Source: Asterella californica
Taxonomy: Eukaryota > Streptophyta > Marchantiopsida > Marchantiales > Aytoniaceae
DNA length: 64,000 bases
Assembly (NCBI GenBank): GCA_036924285.1
Contig: JAYKYS010000009.1
Location: 21,246,001-21,310,000 of the forward strand
Reading direction: 5' to 3'
Shown: positions 46,843 to 60,300 of the stretch, piece by piece
How positions within the stretch are numbered: position 1 is the stretch's first letter
Layout of the letters: each line of letters begins with the position of its first letter
Made by a program: the position numbers and the translations under genes
Notes under the pieces: generated by a model
Told to the model about the DNA's origin: nothing
What the model saw: only the letters and a program-made list of their open reading frames with translations
Database searches by the model: none

Positions 46843-47622
46843 TCATATCATATCCCAAGAGTGACACTATATAATCCTCGAGCGTGTCTCAACAGTAATC
46901 AAAAGGGCTACAAATGTAACTTACGTAACCACGTAGATATGACAAGAGTCTCTTGAGTTTAGCAATGTCACTTATGACTAGTCTAAGTGGCTGACTAGCT
47001 GTCACTATCAACTGTGTATTGCTGGACTTAACTGTATCTTTAACATCGGTTGTTAAAATTTTCTAATTTTTTGTTAAGTGTTCCTGGTAACCCAGAATAC
47101 TTTATTTTGCGGGTTTGCTTTCAGAGAACTGAGAAATTTAACCCTTACGCAGCAAATATTTCTACTGATAACTTCTTCATCCCAACTTGGAATCTGTGAA
47201 ATAAAGAATCAGATTAAAGCTATTCACTAGCTTTACAAGTTATGATTCATGTCAAAACAAACTATTCAGTATTAACAGAGAATTATTAAAAAAAGATTTA
47301 CAGATTTTTTTGAGCAGAACAGAATCTTTCTTCAGACTCAAAGAACACCGTGAGAAATTCAAATATTTGCTTTTATGCTTGTATACTCTTGCTTGGGGTA
47401 GTTAGAGCCTGGGTTACCAGTCTGGGTTTTAAGCATAAGATGGATCAGGAAGAGTTAGAGTCGTTTTTTACTTGGGACACCAGTTCGACCAGGATAGGAT
47501 ACCATACTTTCTTTCAGTTTCAATCGGTTTTCTGTGGTCTGAGTCAGTATAATGATATACTACAGCCACAAACTAGTTCTCGAGAAGTCCAAAGAAAAGA
47601 GACCCGAGCGAGGACAACGATT
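46843..47622. other. Intergenic with an unassigned open frame
   Basis: An open frame at 47350-47763 starts with a hydrophobic stretch ('CILLLGVV') and ends in the 72-bp repeat. I do not recognise it; without splice or homology support it is not called a gene. Confidence 0.3.
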
Positions 47623-47757
47623 GCAAATATCCAAAACTGGTACTGTACTAATATCCAACGCGGTATATGCTTACAAGTAGCGACGACAACGACTGCAAAT
47701 ATCCAAAACTGGTACTGTAGTAATATCCAACGCGGTATATGCTCAGAATATCCCCAT
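47623..47757 (+). repeat. Two-copy 72-bp tandem repeat, in frame
   Basis: GCAAATATCCAAAACTGGTA starts at 47623 and 47695. The period (72) keeps the frame of an open reading that spells 'ANIQNWYC.NIQRGIC' twice. Confidence 0.85.
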
Positions 47758-48029
47758 TCATAGTTCGTTAGTGGAGTTGCCTATCATGAAGAACCAAGTG
47801 TAATACAAGGGGCACAATGTAGGTGCATGCATCCAGTAGAGGTAGAGCCCCAGTGTGCATTCACATAGAGAAGGGGATCATCTTCTCGTAGAACGAAGGG
47901 CCAACATCCACCAGATCCATGAAATGCTTAGAAGGTTGAGTTAAGTTGTATGACTCACATGACCATTCTAAAGGTTCAATAGTTACACAATGAATATCAG
48001 ATTCTGGAGAGAGAAGATTTATTCGTATC

Positions 48030-48325
48030 CAAATATGCATGCAAGATCGACTTATGGGAACTTTTGTTCGCTTGCTGTTATGGGAGAAAATAGAAGTGTT
48101 AAGCAAAAATCTTATAACAAGTTGATAGAAATTTAAACTATTTTTAAAATATTATGTGTTAGTCAAAACTGAAAATGCAGGAAAATCCAGATATAAACCA
48201 TAAGAGGAGTATCGGCAAACGCGCTCACAAAAGTACATATGGGATGCTGATCACCACCTGATCACATTTTATCAAAGATTTAATTTATTATCTATTCTTT
48301 ATCCAACAGATAATAAATTAAAATT
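48030..48325 (+). repeat. Dispersed repeat, copy 2 (first copy at 19.3 kb)
   Basis: Same block order as 19290-19560. Its right end carries a hairpin, ATTTAATTTATTATCT with AGATAATAAATTAAAAT, resembling hairpin 2 of the double-hairpin family. Confidence 0.65.
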
Positions 48326-51300
48326 TTTCATATTCCAATAAATATATAAGGAAGTTAGACTTATAGATAGATTTATTTCTGATACTACACTTCAGACTGA
48401 AACATGAGAATTATTCCTTGGATTTTTAGACCATTCTCCACATGGTGAGAAAGTGCACTGCCAATGTTGTTCATGACTTTGTAAGCTTTTTGACAAGAGA
48501 AATTTTTTCTGCATCTTACTAAAGAAATGAGATAAACCATACATCTTACTCGTGATAAACATCAGTACGGCAAAGTCCTTTGTTACTGAATCAGAGCATG
48601 CTTCTCAACGAATTCAACCATCATACATCCAAGCATTCAGTCTAGTACACAAGTTTCATCAAAATTATCAATATTTTTATTAAAGAATTTTTCTATACAA
48701 CTGATTGATCGATCGAAGAACATGATCCTCATAGACAATACTCCTATATATTACTCGAGTAACAACACACTGGTAGATTATTAGATCACAATCAAGTACT
48801 GCTTAACTGCTGGATGTATCAGGGTCTATTCGTAAGACTACATTTCTTGATCAATTCGATCTGGTTACAACACCGGACATCTATTCTAATCCAGACAATC
48901 TTTCGTACCATCCAGTCGAACTCCATATTAATCTTTTTGTCTTCTGGATGCTACAATCTAAATCATCCTCTAAATTGCAGGTGAAGACTGAAAGTCACCA
49001 ACTCCACGTTAGAAAATGGAAGTTGTCTCTATGAACTAGTATGAAGATAATGCTTGTGATATTACACTTCGGCATTGGAGCCTGAAGATAATTAGAGGTT
49101 TACTGTTGCTTACCATCTCAACAACGATAACCTTAGGCTAATGAATCACTGCTCATTTATATTTATTCAAGAAAGTTCAAGTAGTACATACAGTGAACCT
49201 TGTTATAATCACACTTGTTATAGTCAAAATCACGTTATAATCACCAGTCTCATAAAGACTGATGTTTTCTACCGTCAACTTGGACTTTATAATCACTATC
49301 ATGTTGTATTTAAGCACATATTTATCCAAGAATTATCGGTATTATCAGAATTATCCAAATCCAAGTGATTATCGGTAATATTCTATTACAGGTAATTATA
49401 CTTGAGGTCGTTTACGGATTGTGAAACCTTGCTGCAGTCTGCCATGGATAAACGTTATATAACACTATAATTATTCGAACTTGTCTATTCTGTAAAGCAG
49501 ATACTTGAGACTCTGTTATCTTGTTAACTGTTAACGTTTGGGTATTTCGTTTCTTTGTTTATACATCTGGATATATGAGAATGGATTTGAATTGACAAAA
49601 ACTAATATACTATATACAACAACCAGTTATAGTACCAACTGATACTACAATAGGTTGTAGTAGTGTGCTGGACGTGGTAAACTTTTGCACGCTGTTCTTT
49701 AGTTGAACACACTATTGTTATTGTAGTACAGTACTTGATAATTTCTTTAATTTCTTCTGTAATTGTTTGAGCGCTAACACTTATACTCAGAGTTAACTCT
49801 ACTCATATTAATTGATGTTGTATGCAATTCCGCACGAATCCTTATCGTCTGATGAAGTGGAAAATAACAATATGTTATTGTTTCCATGCACGATAAGGCA
49901 ATTAAGAGTATAATTAACGTATTGCACATTATACAAGTTCCACTGCAAAGGTTCTGCAAATATGTAACTGTGGATTTCTTTTGTTTTTTTGTTCTCTGAA
50001 CTTTCTCGTCATAAGTTCGAGCCTTCCACATGAAATATCTCTATCAAGAAAGACTTCACTTATGTTTCTGAAATTATAATGCTCAATGACTTCTCTTACC
50101 CTGGGTGCTCTTAGTTGCAAGTTCTTTGTTTGCCAAATGGCATAAATTTCTAGAAAAAGTAAAACCTTCTGGAAACTTCTCTAAGTTTTGATCAAACATT
50201 AAATCTTTACACTATTCTTGGAGGACCCTAAGGTATTTAATCACAATCTAAATATATCTTCTTAGAATATGACTAGTAAGTATTTATAAATTATTTTTCA
50301 ACTCTTATACTTGTAGTCGTGATTATATGTATATTAGCACACACCTTTATTAACGTACCAAACCCTAGCACCGATTATTTGATTATAACGAGGTTTCACT
50401 ATAAACCTTAGAAGAGAATGATTTATGGCCATGATTGATAAACCATGGCCCTTCGGAAGTTCATGTAATATGAACCATGTATACTCTTTGTTGAATATGA
50501 ACGTACTTACTATCAGTGTAGGTTGGTCTGTAAACCAAGCCTAAATAGAGACATATCAAGTTCCTATCCTAATTCGAGTCTAATTAATGCTTTATCAATT
50601 TTCTGAAACTGAACCGAGTTTAAATAGTGGTATATCAATTTCCGAATGTAAACTGAGGTTTATCAGTTTTCCGAAAGTAGAATGTGGTGTATGGAGAGAA
50701 GATAGATGGTTTATCATATAGAGAAAAATCTATTGAGAAAAATGTCAGAAATTTACTTCATCATACCCTGAACGATGTATCGCTTGATCACACTTTTGAC
50801 TGGTTACCAACAGTAAAAACAGTCATTCTGTCATGTTGTTCTTCGTTTCATTATCTTCGATCGTGACTAAATACCTAATCCATTCGAATCATTTTAACAA
50901 TAAAATACATGTAAGACTATATATGCTCAGAAAGTTGATGTATGTAACGACATGTCACTAATATGAGAAAATGGCTGGTTTCATAGTCAATACCCATTCA
51001 GGGGTATGCTCAAGCGCAACAAACTTACTGGGTGTGCGATGTAGCAAATTAAACCACGCAGAAAAGGCAGAATGGTTTTAAATTTCCAAGGCAGAAATGG
51101 TTTATGTACATGATAAGCAGCCCTTTAAAGCTTGATCATTATGCCCGCACTTGCATCTTGCTCGTAAAATGTGCACACTTTCTCTACTCCCCCTCTCTAA
51201 TACGTCAAAATGGTTGCTTACCTATACAACCAGAAAAATCATTCTAACATGCAAAACCTTTAAAATACAGTGTACTTAAAGTCATGTACATTGCGTATTT

Positions 51301-51740
51301 AAGTACGGCCAATGTTAAAGATGGTACGAAACTACAACATACAGTATGCAAACAATTGATATGTACCGTACTTCGTACTTCATATGTCACAAAACTAACT
51401 GGCGTTAGAAAAGCTGGTTAGAAAAGACAGTGTCAGAATCCTCGTGATATTAAAACCTAACAAACGCAAGAAAGACAACAACTTTGAAGGTGCTCTTAGC
51501 AAACTATAAAAATTGCGTTTACTATTATATATATATAATTATTATACACTTATATCACGTACATATACAAGATCATTCAAATCTGACAAAAATGAAAAAT
51601 ACAATAGAAGTTGTTCTCTTTATGTAAAATATACGGAAAACAATCATCCACCCAACATGCTTATGGAAACAAAGAAAGAGATGTATATAGAGTAGTAAAG
51701 TGTAATGCTTCTGTCTAATTAACGTAACTGTTAAAGGGAC
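48326..51740. other. Intergenic
   Basis: AT-rich; no supported gene. Short TTATAATCAC repeats occur near 49200-49300. Confidence 0.35.
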
Positions 51741-52545
51741 AAACCTTGAGCTTTTTGCTTAAACAGCAACCGCATACAATAGTACAATTTGAACGACACC
51801 ACAATCATATTATTTAGTTGAACAACACCCGGTAAGATTAACGACTCTTTATCCGATGATTAGAACCGGGAGGACAAGGAGAACTCGACAGCAACATTCT
51901 TTCTGATGGTTTTCTCCTCCTCCCGAAGTTTACGGTTGCTTTAATTTTGTGACGAGCCCCCAAAATTCAATTCCGTTGACTTCAACGTAAATAATGATTT
52001 AATTCAGTGCCTTTAGGCCTAAATTTTTTACTCGACGTAAGTATTCTGATGGCTTAACATCTCGATGGTTTTCCTCCTCCAGCCTATTTATTTATGTTGC
52101 GGAGGCTCTCCCATTCCGATGACTTCATCGCAAAGTATGATTTAATTCAGAGGTCTTTAAGCCTAGATTTTATACCTGATGTAACTATTTCCGTGGAGCC
52201 CCGATGGTTTAGTCTTTCTCGATGATTTAATGTTACGACGGCTCCAGATATTCCATTCCAACTACTTCAATGCAAAGTACGATTTAATGAAGGGCCTTTA
52301 AGCTAAACTTCTGACTGGATATAACTATTTAGCGAATGATAATGTAACGATGGCTTCGTAAATTACCTCCGATAAATATTTGATTTGTGCTGTAGAGGTC
52401 TCCTTGCCCTCTCGGTTCTAATCATTGGATAAAGAGTCGTTAACTCTACCGGGTGTTGTTCAACTAAATAATATGAGTGTGATGCCATTCAAACCATACT
52501 ATTATTGTCTGTGGGTGCTATTTAAGCAAACACCTCGACAAATCT
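51741..52545. mobile_element. MITE-like DNA element with long terminal inverted repeats
   Basis: About 0.8 kb. The left arm (51741-51890) is the inverse complement of the right arm (52405-52545). Shared inner blocks include ATATTATTTAGTTGAACAAC, CACCCGGTA, TTAACGACTCTTTATCC and ATGATTAGAACCG, about 90% identical there and weaker outward (TTTGCTTAAAYAGCA). The middle holds about three degenerate repeats of roughly 150 bp (AAAGTAYGATTTAAT and GGCCTTTAAGC blocks). No coding capacity. Arms of this length fit a non-autonomous MULE, but they do not match the 245-bp ends of the 7-18 kb element. Target duplication not settled. Confidence 0.75.
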
Positions 52546-52702
52546 TCTAAGGTAAGAAAAATCCAGGATGGAATCATGCTTAAACTAACCTTCTGTCTAT
52601 GGTCACATCAAATAGAAAATATTCATCCAAACATTAGGAATAATCAAGTTCGAAGAAGTTAAGAAGTCAAGTTCCAAAAGTGAAAAGGATTGATCATCAT
52701 CC

Positions 52703-53070
52703 ACTTGGTTGCTTATTCACCTCTTCCATCGGAAGATGGAAGAGGGCTGCAACCAAGTTGATATATTGATTTATTACCTAACTCTTCCGACGGGAAAGGT
52801 TAGGTAATAAATTAATATATTTATTACTTAACTTATTGAGTGCAGCACCCTCCCGCATTTGTACCATGTGAAGTGCAAAGCCACACACTCTACTTATGGG
52901 TTTTCTAAAAAAGCTTCCAACGTTCTTGGAGCAAGTAACAGTTAACACTTAAATATTATTTTGATTTTAATATCTACTTAACTTAGAGTATTTATATAAC
53001 ACTTACATCATTTTTGTTATCATAAAGAGAGCAAAAGTACAGAAGTTCATTGTGGATGCTTATTAAACTT
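52703..53070 (+). repeat. Double-hairpin element, copy C
   Basis: Hairpin 1: outer stem ACTTGGTTGC (52703) with GCAACCAAGT (52749), inner stem CTCTTCCATC/GATGGAAGAG. Hairpin 2: TTTATTACCTAAC (52770) with GTTAGGTAATAAA (52799), loop with TTCCGACGGG. Followed by GTGCAGCACCCTCCCGCA and sequence shared with copy B. Confidence 0.8.
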
Positions 53071-54289
53071 GAAGATACTCATCTCCGAAGGAGAGTAACC
53101 GTTGGATCTGTATACTGAATCAAAACAAACAAGACGGAGTTAGATACCAAGTAACCTACTGCAGTTACAAGTTTCAGGCAGCCAGCTGACTTATCTACGT
53201 GGTTGGTTTCGAACCGCGTATATGAGTAGAAAGGAGGCCTATGGACTTGACCTTCGACAAGAACTTATCCAATCCAACAAGTAAAGAACTCAGTGTAGAT
53301 TAGTATGCGGCATCTAACTTGTTTTACTCTGCTTTCCTGCTTCTTTTTTAATTAGTTTACTTTTGATCGACGAAGTTAACTTCAACCAATGCTTCCTCTC
53401 CAACTGCGGCAGCGTCTACCTTGGATTTGTTTTATGCGTTTTGGATGTAGTTGCCGTGCTAGACGTTGGGAGGGGCTCGACCCCATAATTTGGCATCACG
53501 GACATCCTTCGGTATCCGTCTGCGTTCACCGTCCATTGTGTTCCTGGCCTCCAGTTTCATATATTTTCCTTCAGCCAATCCTCTGTTGACAGCATTGCGG
53601 CGCGTACTGTGTGTCCTTGTCCTGAAAATCACTTTCTTTCTGTACCTGTCTGTGGTTAGGAACAGGAAAGCTCGTGTGTAAGGGCATCTCCACCGCACAG
53701 GAGCTAACTGGAGAGTTAACGGCATATTTAGTGTTGACGCTATATTAGCAGCATATCGTAATTAAAAATTAAAAATTAATCTCGAAAAGTTTCAGGACAT
53801 ATCACACAACAGCTATATTGGGTAAGTTTTCAAGGTATATTTTATACGGCAACGCTAATGAAAACACTGATTTAAAGTCTAAAGTTAAATCTCGCATAAA
53901 ATAAAATCGAGTTCACGTCACCGGTGAAATATCAATTTGTTTTTTAACATTATAATAAGGTTAGAGTCTCTCAGGTTGAGATGCGCTAAGAACCGATAAA
54001 ACATATCAATGTATATGAAGTGGTTGAAGTAAAAGAAGCAAAAGGTGGAGAGATATCAAGAAAAAGAGAAAACGATAAGTGCCATTAACTAAATTCATAC
54101 ACAGTACAGGTCTTTACTTGACCTGCGAATGCCAAAAATCTTACTTGGTTGGGTCTTTGTACCAAATGTTTTATTTTGGTCGCACCTCTGACTTGGTATA
54201 GGAAGTTCAAACTTACTTATAATGGTTGATACAGAAGTATCGGTCCTAATCAGCATAGAGAGCTTGCACGGTAGACTTACATAGAGGAT
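53071..54289. other. Intergenic
   Basis: Open frames on both strands at 53389-53725 overlap and have no recognised motif. No gene is called. Confidence 0.35.
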
Positions 54290-54771
54290 AGACTATGGAG
54301 AAGAAAAAGCACGCCACACAATGAATAGCAAACTGATAGAAAGAACTCATCAAGCATTAGAAACAAAAGAAGGAACCGAAGGAACAAGCAACTAACGCCT
54401 CGAAGAAAAAAATACCCGGGCTAAGCCCTACTATCAGTAGTTCTAAAGTCGTCTATTGTTTTCATGATGTCAGACACGAGTAAATCAAAACTCTTGCATA
54501 CGACAAGTGTACATGATGTAGCATCGTCTACTGCAATTACTCTCCTGTGGACAACGTCTCTAAACTCTCTCTAGAGCAATGAAGCAAAAAGAACGAGAAG
54601 GAACAAGCTGCTGATGGAGAGTTCTCTTGGGACGAGCGGTATTGTGAACAATGAATGGTGTGCGCGACTGAGAGAACCGTGAGCGAGTTCGAATTGTTAC
54701 GGGGCATTTGCAAACACAATGTGCTCATTAGCCTTGTCATGGACAATACTCTATTATAATTCGAATGCTAA
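54290..54771 (-). repeat. Copia-type LTR, minus strand (solo or truncated)
   Basis: Read on the minus strand, CTTGAGGG (polypurine-like) is followed at 54771 by TGTTAGCATTCGAATTATAA, a typical LTR start. Related fragments at 29.1 and 41.0-41.3 kb support a dispersed LTR family. The other boundary is uncertain and no coding region adjoins it. Confidence 0.5.
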
Positions 54772-54805
54772 CACCCTCAAGATGGACTTGAAGCATATTG
54801 GTGTT

Positions 54806-55570
54806 AAATATCATTAGAGGTCACATCTAAACTCTGCGGAAGATAAAAAGACAAAAGTAAAAAAGGAAAAGGTGACTTGTGACATGACTTGTGACGTGAG
54901 AAGCACTGTGACAGCAGTTAGGTAAGTCACTTTGAGATGACAGCAGTTATGTATCATTAGTATATTAACTCACATTCCCTGTAGAGTAGTATGAGTCGGA
55001 GGCCCTTTCTGTCTGTACCAGTTCTGAAGTCTAAGTAAACCTGTGCACATTTCATCTCGGAATATTTCTGTTCAGTTCTCCTTCTGATTAGTTTTAACAG
55101 GCTGATCTGTTATCAGTTCTAATAGGCTGGTAGCATTCTCTTGTGGGAGATAAATTCTGTGTTCTGAGAGACTTGGGAGTACAGTTCTCAGTTTTGTAAC
55201 ATGGTATCAGAGCACAGGTTGCTCAAGCTAAAGTTTTAAGATTTTGATAATCTGGTATTTAGTTTCTGGGGCTTTCTTTTTGGACTCATCATTTCAGCAA
55301 AATAGCAACTATAGTTGTTACTTTTAGATGGAGGACTGTATTATGCTTTCTCAACAAGCATACATAAAGTCTATACTTGGAGAGTTTCAGATGGAAGATT
55401 GCAAGTCATCAGCAACACCTATGGAGCATGAAAGTGGTTTTGAGGAGACTACAGTTGAAAATACCATTGAAGAATATCTGTACAGTAAATTAATTGGTAA
55501 ACTCAGATATCTCATCCACACTTCGCGCACCTACCGCTTTGTTGTGCCAGTGGAAGCTCTAACTCAGTAG
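54806..55570 (+). mobile_element. Ty1/copia remnant: LTR, primer-binding site and RT/RNase H scrap
   Basis: The LTR ends TTTTGTAACA at 55201 and is followed directly by TGGTATCAGAGC (55202-55213), the initiator-Met tRNA primer site usual in plant copia elements. The LTR start near 54806 (TGTTAAATATCA) is a guess. At 55328-55570 a reading with 'YIKSILGEFQMEDCKSSATPM' and 'YSKLIGKLRYLIHTSRT' matches the C-terminal part of copia reverse transcriptase next to RNase H. Only about 110 bases separate the primer site from this fragment, so gag, protease, integrase and most of RT are deleted. Confidence 0.75.
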
Positions 55571-55597
55571 GTCACAAACTTTACACCGCTAACCTGC

Positions 55598-56645
55598 AAA
55601 CACAATCACAAGTTAGCGTCCATGCACCACTTACCTTAGTTCTGTTTGGTCCAGACCGGAGCCGGACCATCTCCCTATTCATCAAGCTCAGCAATCCTAA
55701 GTCCCGACTTAGCTCCACCTAAGTCGGTCCCAAACATGAGCAAGTCACAATATGACTTGGGGCGGACTTCCCATAAAGTCCAGGGTCCTAAACGGTGCCC
55801 CAGCACACCTAGCGGCCCAACTGTCCATGATGTCCGTCTGGGTCTAGGCTCCCGAACGGTGGTCTAACCCGCCGACTCGTTCCCTAGTCTTGCCCTAGTC
55901 CTTACATCGTTCCTAAGTCCAGACATCCAAGTCTGGATCGGAACGTGCCTTGGAACCGGCCCAGCCATCACCTCATGCCCCTAGAGTCCGCTCGCCGAAC
56001 CCTGGGATCGGGTGACTCGTCCTGGCCCACCCAGGCATCGAGCCCCCCTCATATATACTTCTGGGGATCGGCGGCCCCGCCCTCCTCTTTGGTCCCTGAA
56101 AATTATACCACAACCCGATTGTGGTTCGGCCATAACTTCCAGCTCGGAGGTCAGATCGAGGAGTGTTATATATCACTGGAAAGCTCTCGACGAGACCTTT
56201 CCAATGATACCTCACTCCCCTCGAGATCTTATGTGGAGCTCCGTCCACGACCTAAAACGTCCATGGAGCTCCAACACTTAGCCATTTTTCGGAAACCTGT
56301 GGTCCAGACCCAGGGTCGAAACCTGTAGTTCGTCTGCGTCTCGGATCTACGTACCGGTCCCACGTCTCGGACCCACGTCTCAGACCTATGTCTGAGACTC
56401 ATGTTTCAGCCCGTTCCCAGACTCGCCCCCTTGGGTCAGCGTTCGTCTGGGGCCCTCTTGGGGTAGGCCCTTATGTCCTAACCCAAGGTTCCAACCTTGG
56501 TTCAGAGAACCACTTAGGGTTCATCTGATCCTGACTTCTCGGCCAAGCCGTTAAGTCCTACTCGCAGCGTTCACAACCTAGCGCAAGTCCGCTAAGATTC
56601 TGTTGTTCGCGTCTGCGCCTGATCTTGAGAATGAGGGGCGCGACA
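55598..56645 (-). repeat. 3' LTR of the Ty3/gypsy element
   Basis: Begins (minus strand) TGTCGCGCCCCTCATT right after the polypurine tract. It is GC-richer than its surroundings. The far end is set near a TG at 55598 without a confirmed target duplication, so about 1.05 kb is an estimate. Confidence 0.6.
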
Positions 56646-56657
56646 CTCACCCCACTT

Positions 56658-57365
56658 TGGAGGTTGATGCCCTCATCAACAATGATCCTTTAAGTTAACA
56701 CCAAGTTCAAAATGGGTAGCCAACCCCTTGGCGTCAGAATTGCGTTCTGGTAGCTAACCCGCAATTCCCTTCTTGGCTTGAGTCTTAAGTTGTCGCTATA
56801 ACACTTAGAAAATTTCAACTAGTCTCGGGAAAAGTCTTACCTTTTTGGCTTACCCTAAACAAAACTAGTTGACAACTTCTAAACATTCTACTTAAGACTC
56901 TAACTTGCAAACTGTAAGTATTCACATATACTTACGAGGTCCCCCGAAACTCACTTTCCGGTCGCAACCTGATTTGACTTAGACGCGAGACTAAGTTTAC
57001 TTTGTAGAAAACCACAAAGCAAGATCACCCAAGCCCGAAGACAAGTATGAAATTTCATACTTGCTTTGCCAACGCTACGGCAAACCTAAGTCTTGACATC
57101 AAGACTTAGTCTTGATTTAGATGCTTATCCAAACCAGCTCACTTCCTTTGAGTGTGCTTCGTTCCTCCTCTTGACAACATCCTAGGCATCTGATCAGAAC
57201 TAGTCATAGCCATGCACTACCAATACACTTAGACAAATTTTCAAGAAACAAAATCTTTATTTCCAAACACAAGTATAAAGTCCATCGGTCCAAATCGCCT
57301 CAAGTTGCTACTCGTATGGTTCGTCATTTCTTCACCCCTCGCTGGAAAGAGATGTACTCATCTTG
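56658..57365 (-). other. 3' untranslated region of the Ty3/gypsy element
   Basis: Non-coding sequence between the chromodomain stop and the polypurine tract. Confidence 0.5.
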
Positions 57366-60300
57366 CTAACGCCATTGTTGTCCTTGTCTCCGTTTGAATA
57401 AGTCCAATACTTCGCTCGCATGTGCGAGATCTTCCTCTGGCACCCAAGTTGCTTCCTTCAAATGGTAACCACGCCATTTGACCAAGTACTCCATCCGGTT
57501 TGATTTACGCCGAGATCGCAAAATAGACTCCACCTCATATTCTGCTTCGCCTTGCACGACATCAGGTTGAGGCCTGAGTACTTGTTTGCGCTCCGGCTGC
57601 AAATCATCCTTGAAGTATTTCTTTAATAAAGAAACATGGAAAGTCGGATGCAACTGCCACTCGCGAGGAAGGTCTAAGGTATAGACGTCTTCATGCGGAT
57701 TCTTGACAATGACAAAAAATCCCGCAAACTTTGATGAAAACTTTGCCAATATTTCCTTCGGAAGTGTGAAGTTTTTCGCACTTAACCATACTTCTTCGCC
57801 CACTTGAAACTTCACTTGTCGTCGATGCTTGTTTACCTGCTTCATGTATCGTTGCTGCGCCTTCTCGAGGTTCTTCTTTACTTGCTCCTCGCGCCGCTGC
57901 ATTGCCGCCATCAACTCTTCAGCTGATGTTTGCCGTGTTCTTGGTCGTGCCGATGTAGAACTCCCTGCAAGAGTCAAGTCAAGAGGCCCTTCTGGCTCAC
58001 GTCCGTAAGCCAGCAAGAAAGGCGATTCGCCGGTTGTCGAATGTTTCGTGGAATTGTAGCAATACTCCGCAAGACTGAGCCACTCCGCCCAATCACTTTG
58101 GTCCGCGCTCACATAATTCCTCAAGTATTGATTCATAACCGAGTTAACTCGTTCCGTTTGCCCATCTGTTTCCGGATGAAAGGCGGTACTAAATTTTAAC
58201 TTAGTCCTCAATTTTTGGAACAAGTGTTTCCAAAAGACACTTGTGAACTTAGAGTCTCGATCTAAAATAATACTCCGAGGTAATCCATGTGAACGTCATC
58301 AAGTATCTAGGAACAACCGAGAAGTCGTGAACGCTGTTGCAGTATCCAAGGTCAGAGCAAACTTCGCTAGTTTGCTAAACCGATCAACTATAACAAAAAT
58401 CGTGTTGTATCCATTCGAGTCTGGCAGAGAGGTGATGAAGTCCATGCTAATGCTTTCCCAAGGTCTGGCTGGAATCGGCAGAGGATGAAGCAACCCTTGT
58501 TTCTTCTCATAAGAAACGCGGTTCGCTTGACAGGTTACACATGTTTTCACAAAGTGGGCAACATCGTCTTTCATGTGGGGCCAATAAAACTTTTTAGCTA
58601 CCACTGCTAAAGTGGACTTTTCTCCTTTATGACCTGATAAGGGCGCATCGTGACATTCTTTGAGTAACTTCGTCCTAAGTTTTCCTTGTCCCACATAAAC
58701 CCGACTTTGCTTGAACATGAGTAAACCATGCCTTAGCTGCATGTTCTGCAACTTCACTCCTCGCTTGAGTTGTTCCAAGTACTCCTTCGCTTGGTCATCA
58801 CCCATGTAACCTTCACGTATTCGCCTCTCCAAGTCTGATTCCTTAGGATACATAGCTCGCAAAATCTGTGTTGACGATGAAAGATATTCCTCCTTGCGAC
58901 TCAAGGCGTCAGGAACCACATTGTCCTTTCCCGCTTTGTGGATTAATTCCACGTTCATGAGCGCCAAGGTATCATGCCACCGTAGTTGCTTTGGCGTCAC
59001 CCGATCTTGTGTTTCAAAGTACTTGAGCGAAATATTATCAGTATACACTTGGGTTTTGTGAAGTCTCAAGTAATGCCGCCATTTCCTCAAGCAATGAACC
59101 ACCGCGAACAGTTCCTTCTCGTGAGTCGGCCAACGACTCTCCATCCCAGTTAACTTCTTGCTTTCGTATGCTACAGGTTTTCCATCCTACACCAACACTC
59201 CGCCAATCGCATAGTCGCTCGCGTCCGTGTGCACCTCGAATGGTTTGTCGAACTCCGGCAGCTTCAAAACTGGCGCCTTTGACAAAATAGCTTTGATCGT
59301 TTGAAACGCATCATCCACCTCCTTGGTCCAACTTACCTGTGCGTCTTTGTCCATCCAGTCCGTCAGCGGCTTCGCGATCTTTGAAAACCCCTTCACATAC
59401 TTGCGATAGAACTGCGCCAATCCTAAGAATCGCCGCATCCCTTTCACTATAGTCAGAGGCTCCCAAGTCACAATCGCGTCCATCTTCTGCATATCCGGGC
59501 CGACTCCTTCTACACTAATGACATGTCCCAAGAAGTTAATGCGCTCCAAACCAAACTCACTCTTGTCAATGTTGGCAAACAGCTTATGCTCCCACAGCTT
59601 CGTCAACACCACCCTTAGCTGCTCCGCGTGCGACTCCAAGGTTTTGGAGTAGATCAAGATGTCGTCGATGTAAACGATGACAAACTCATCCATCTCCTCG
59701 CAAAAAATTGTGTTCATCAATGTCATCTGGGTCAGCTATCCGGATCTGGTAATATCCTGACTTCAAGTCTATCCTGCTGAAGTACTTTGCGCCCGCTAAC
59801 CTATCAAAGAGGTCGTCTATCCTTGGCAAGGGATAATTATTCTTCACCGTCACCTTATTGAGTGCACGATAATCTACGCAGAGTCGTAACTTCTCATCCT
59901 TCTTCTTTGCAAAAAGAACTGGGGCTCCATAAGGTGACTTGCTGGTTCGAATATATCCCCGCGCTAATAGCTCACCGCGTTGTCTTTTCAACTCAAGGAG
60001 TTCCACCTGATTGAGTCGGTAAGGGGCTTTGGAAGGTGGTTCTGATCCTGGCAAGACCTCGATCTTGTGATCCACCACTCGCCTTGGAAGTAACTCAGCA
60101 GGTAACTCATCCGTCAAGACATCCTCAAATTCCTTAATCACTTCGCGAAGCACCTTCGGAAGTTTAGTCGCGTCTCCTGATGTTTCCTCTTGTCTGTCAC
60201 CTGCCATCAAATCTGCAACTCGCATCAAACACATGACCCCGTCGTTGAAGTCCATCTGTTTGCCTTTGATCAAATTCACTGCAAAGTCATCAATCTTCCG

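Noticed and set aside
55646..56328. Frames on both strands in the gypsy 3' LTR
   Set aside because: They lie inside an LTR and have low-complexity, unrecognised translations.
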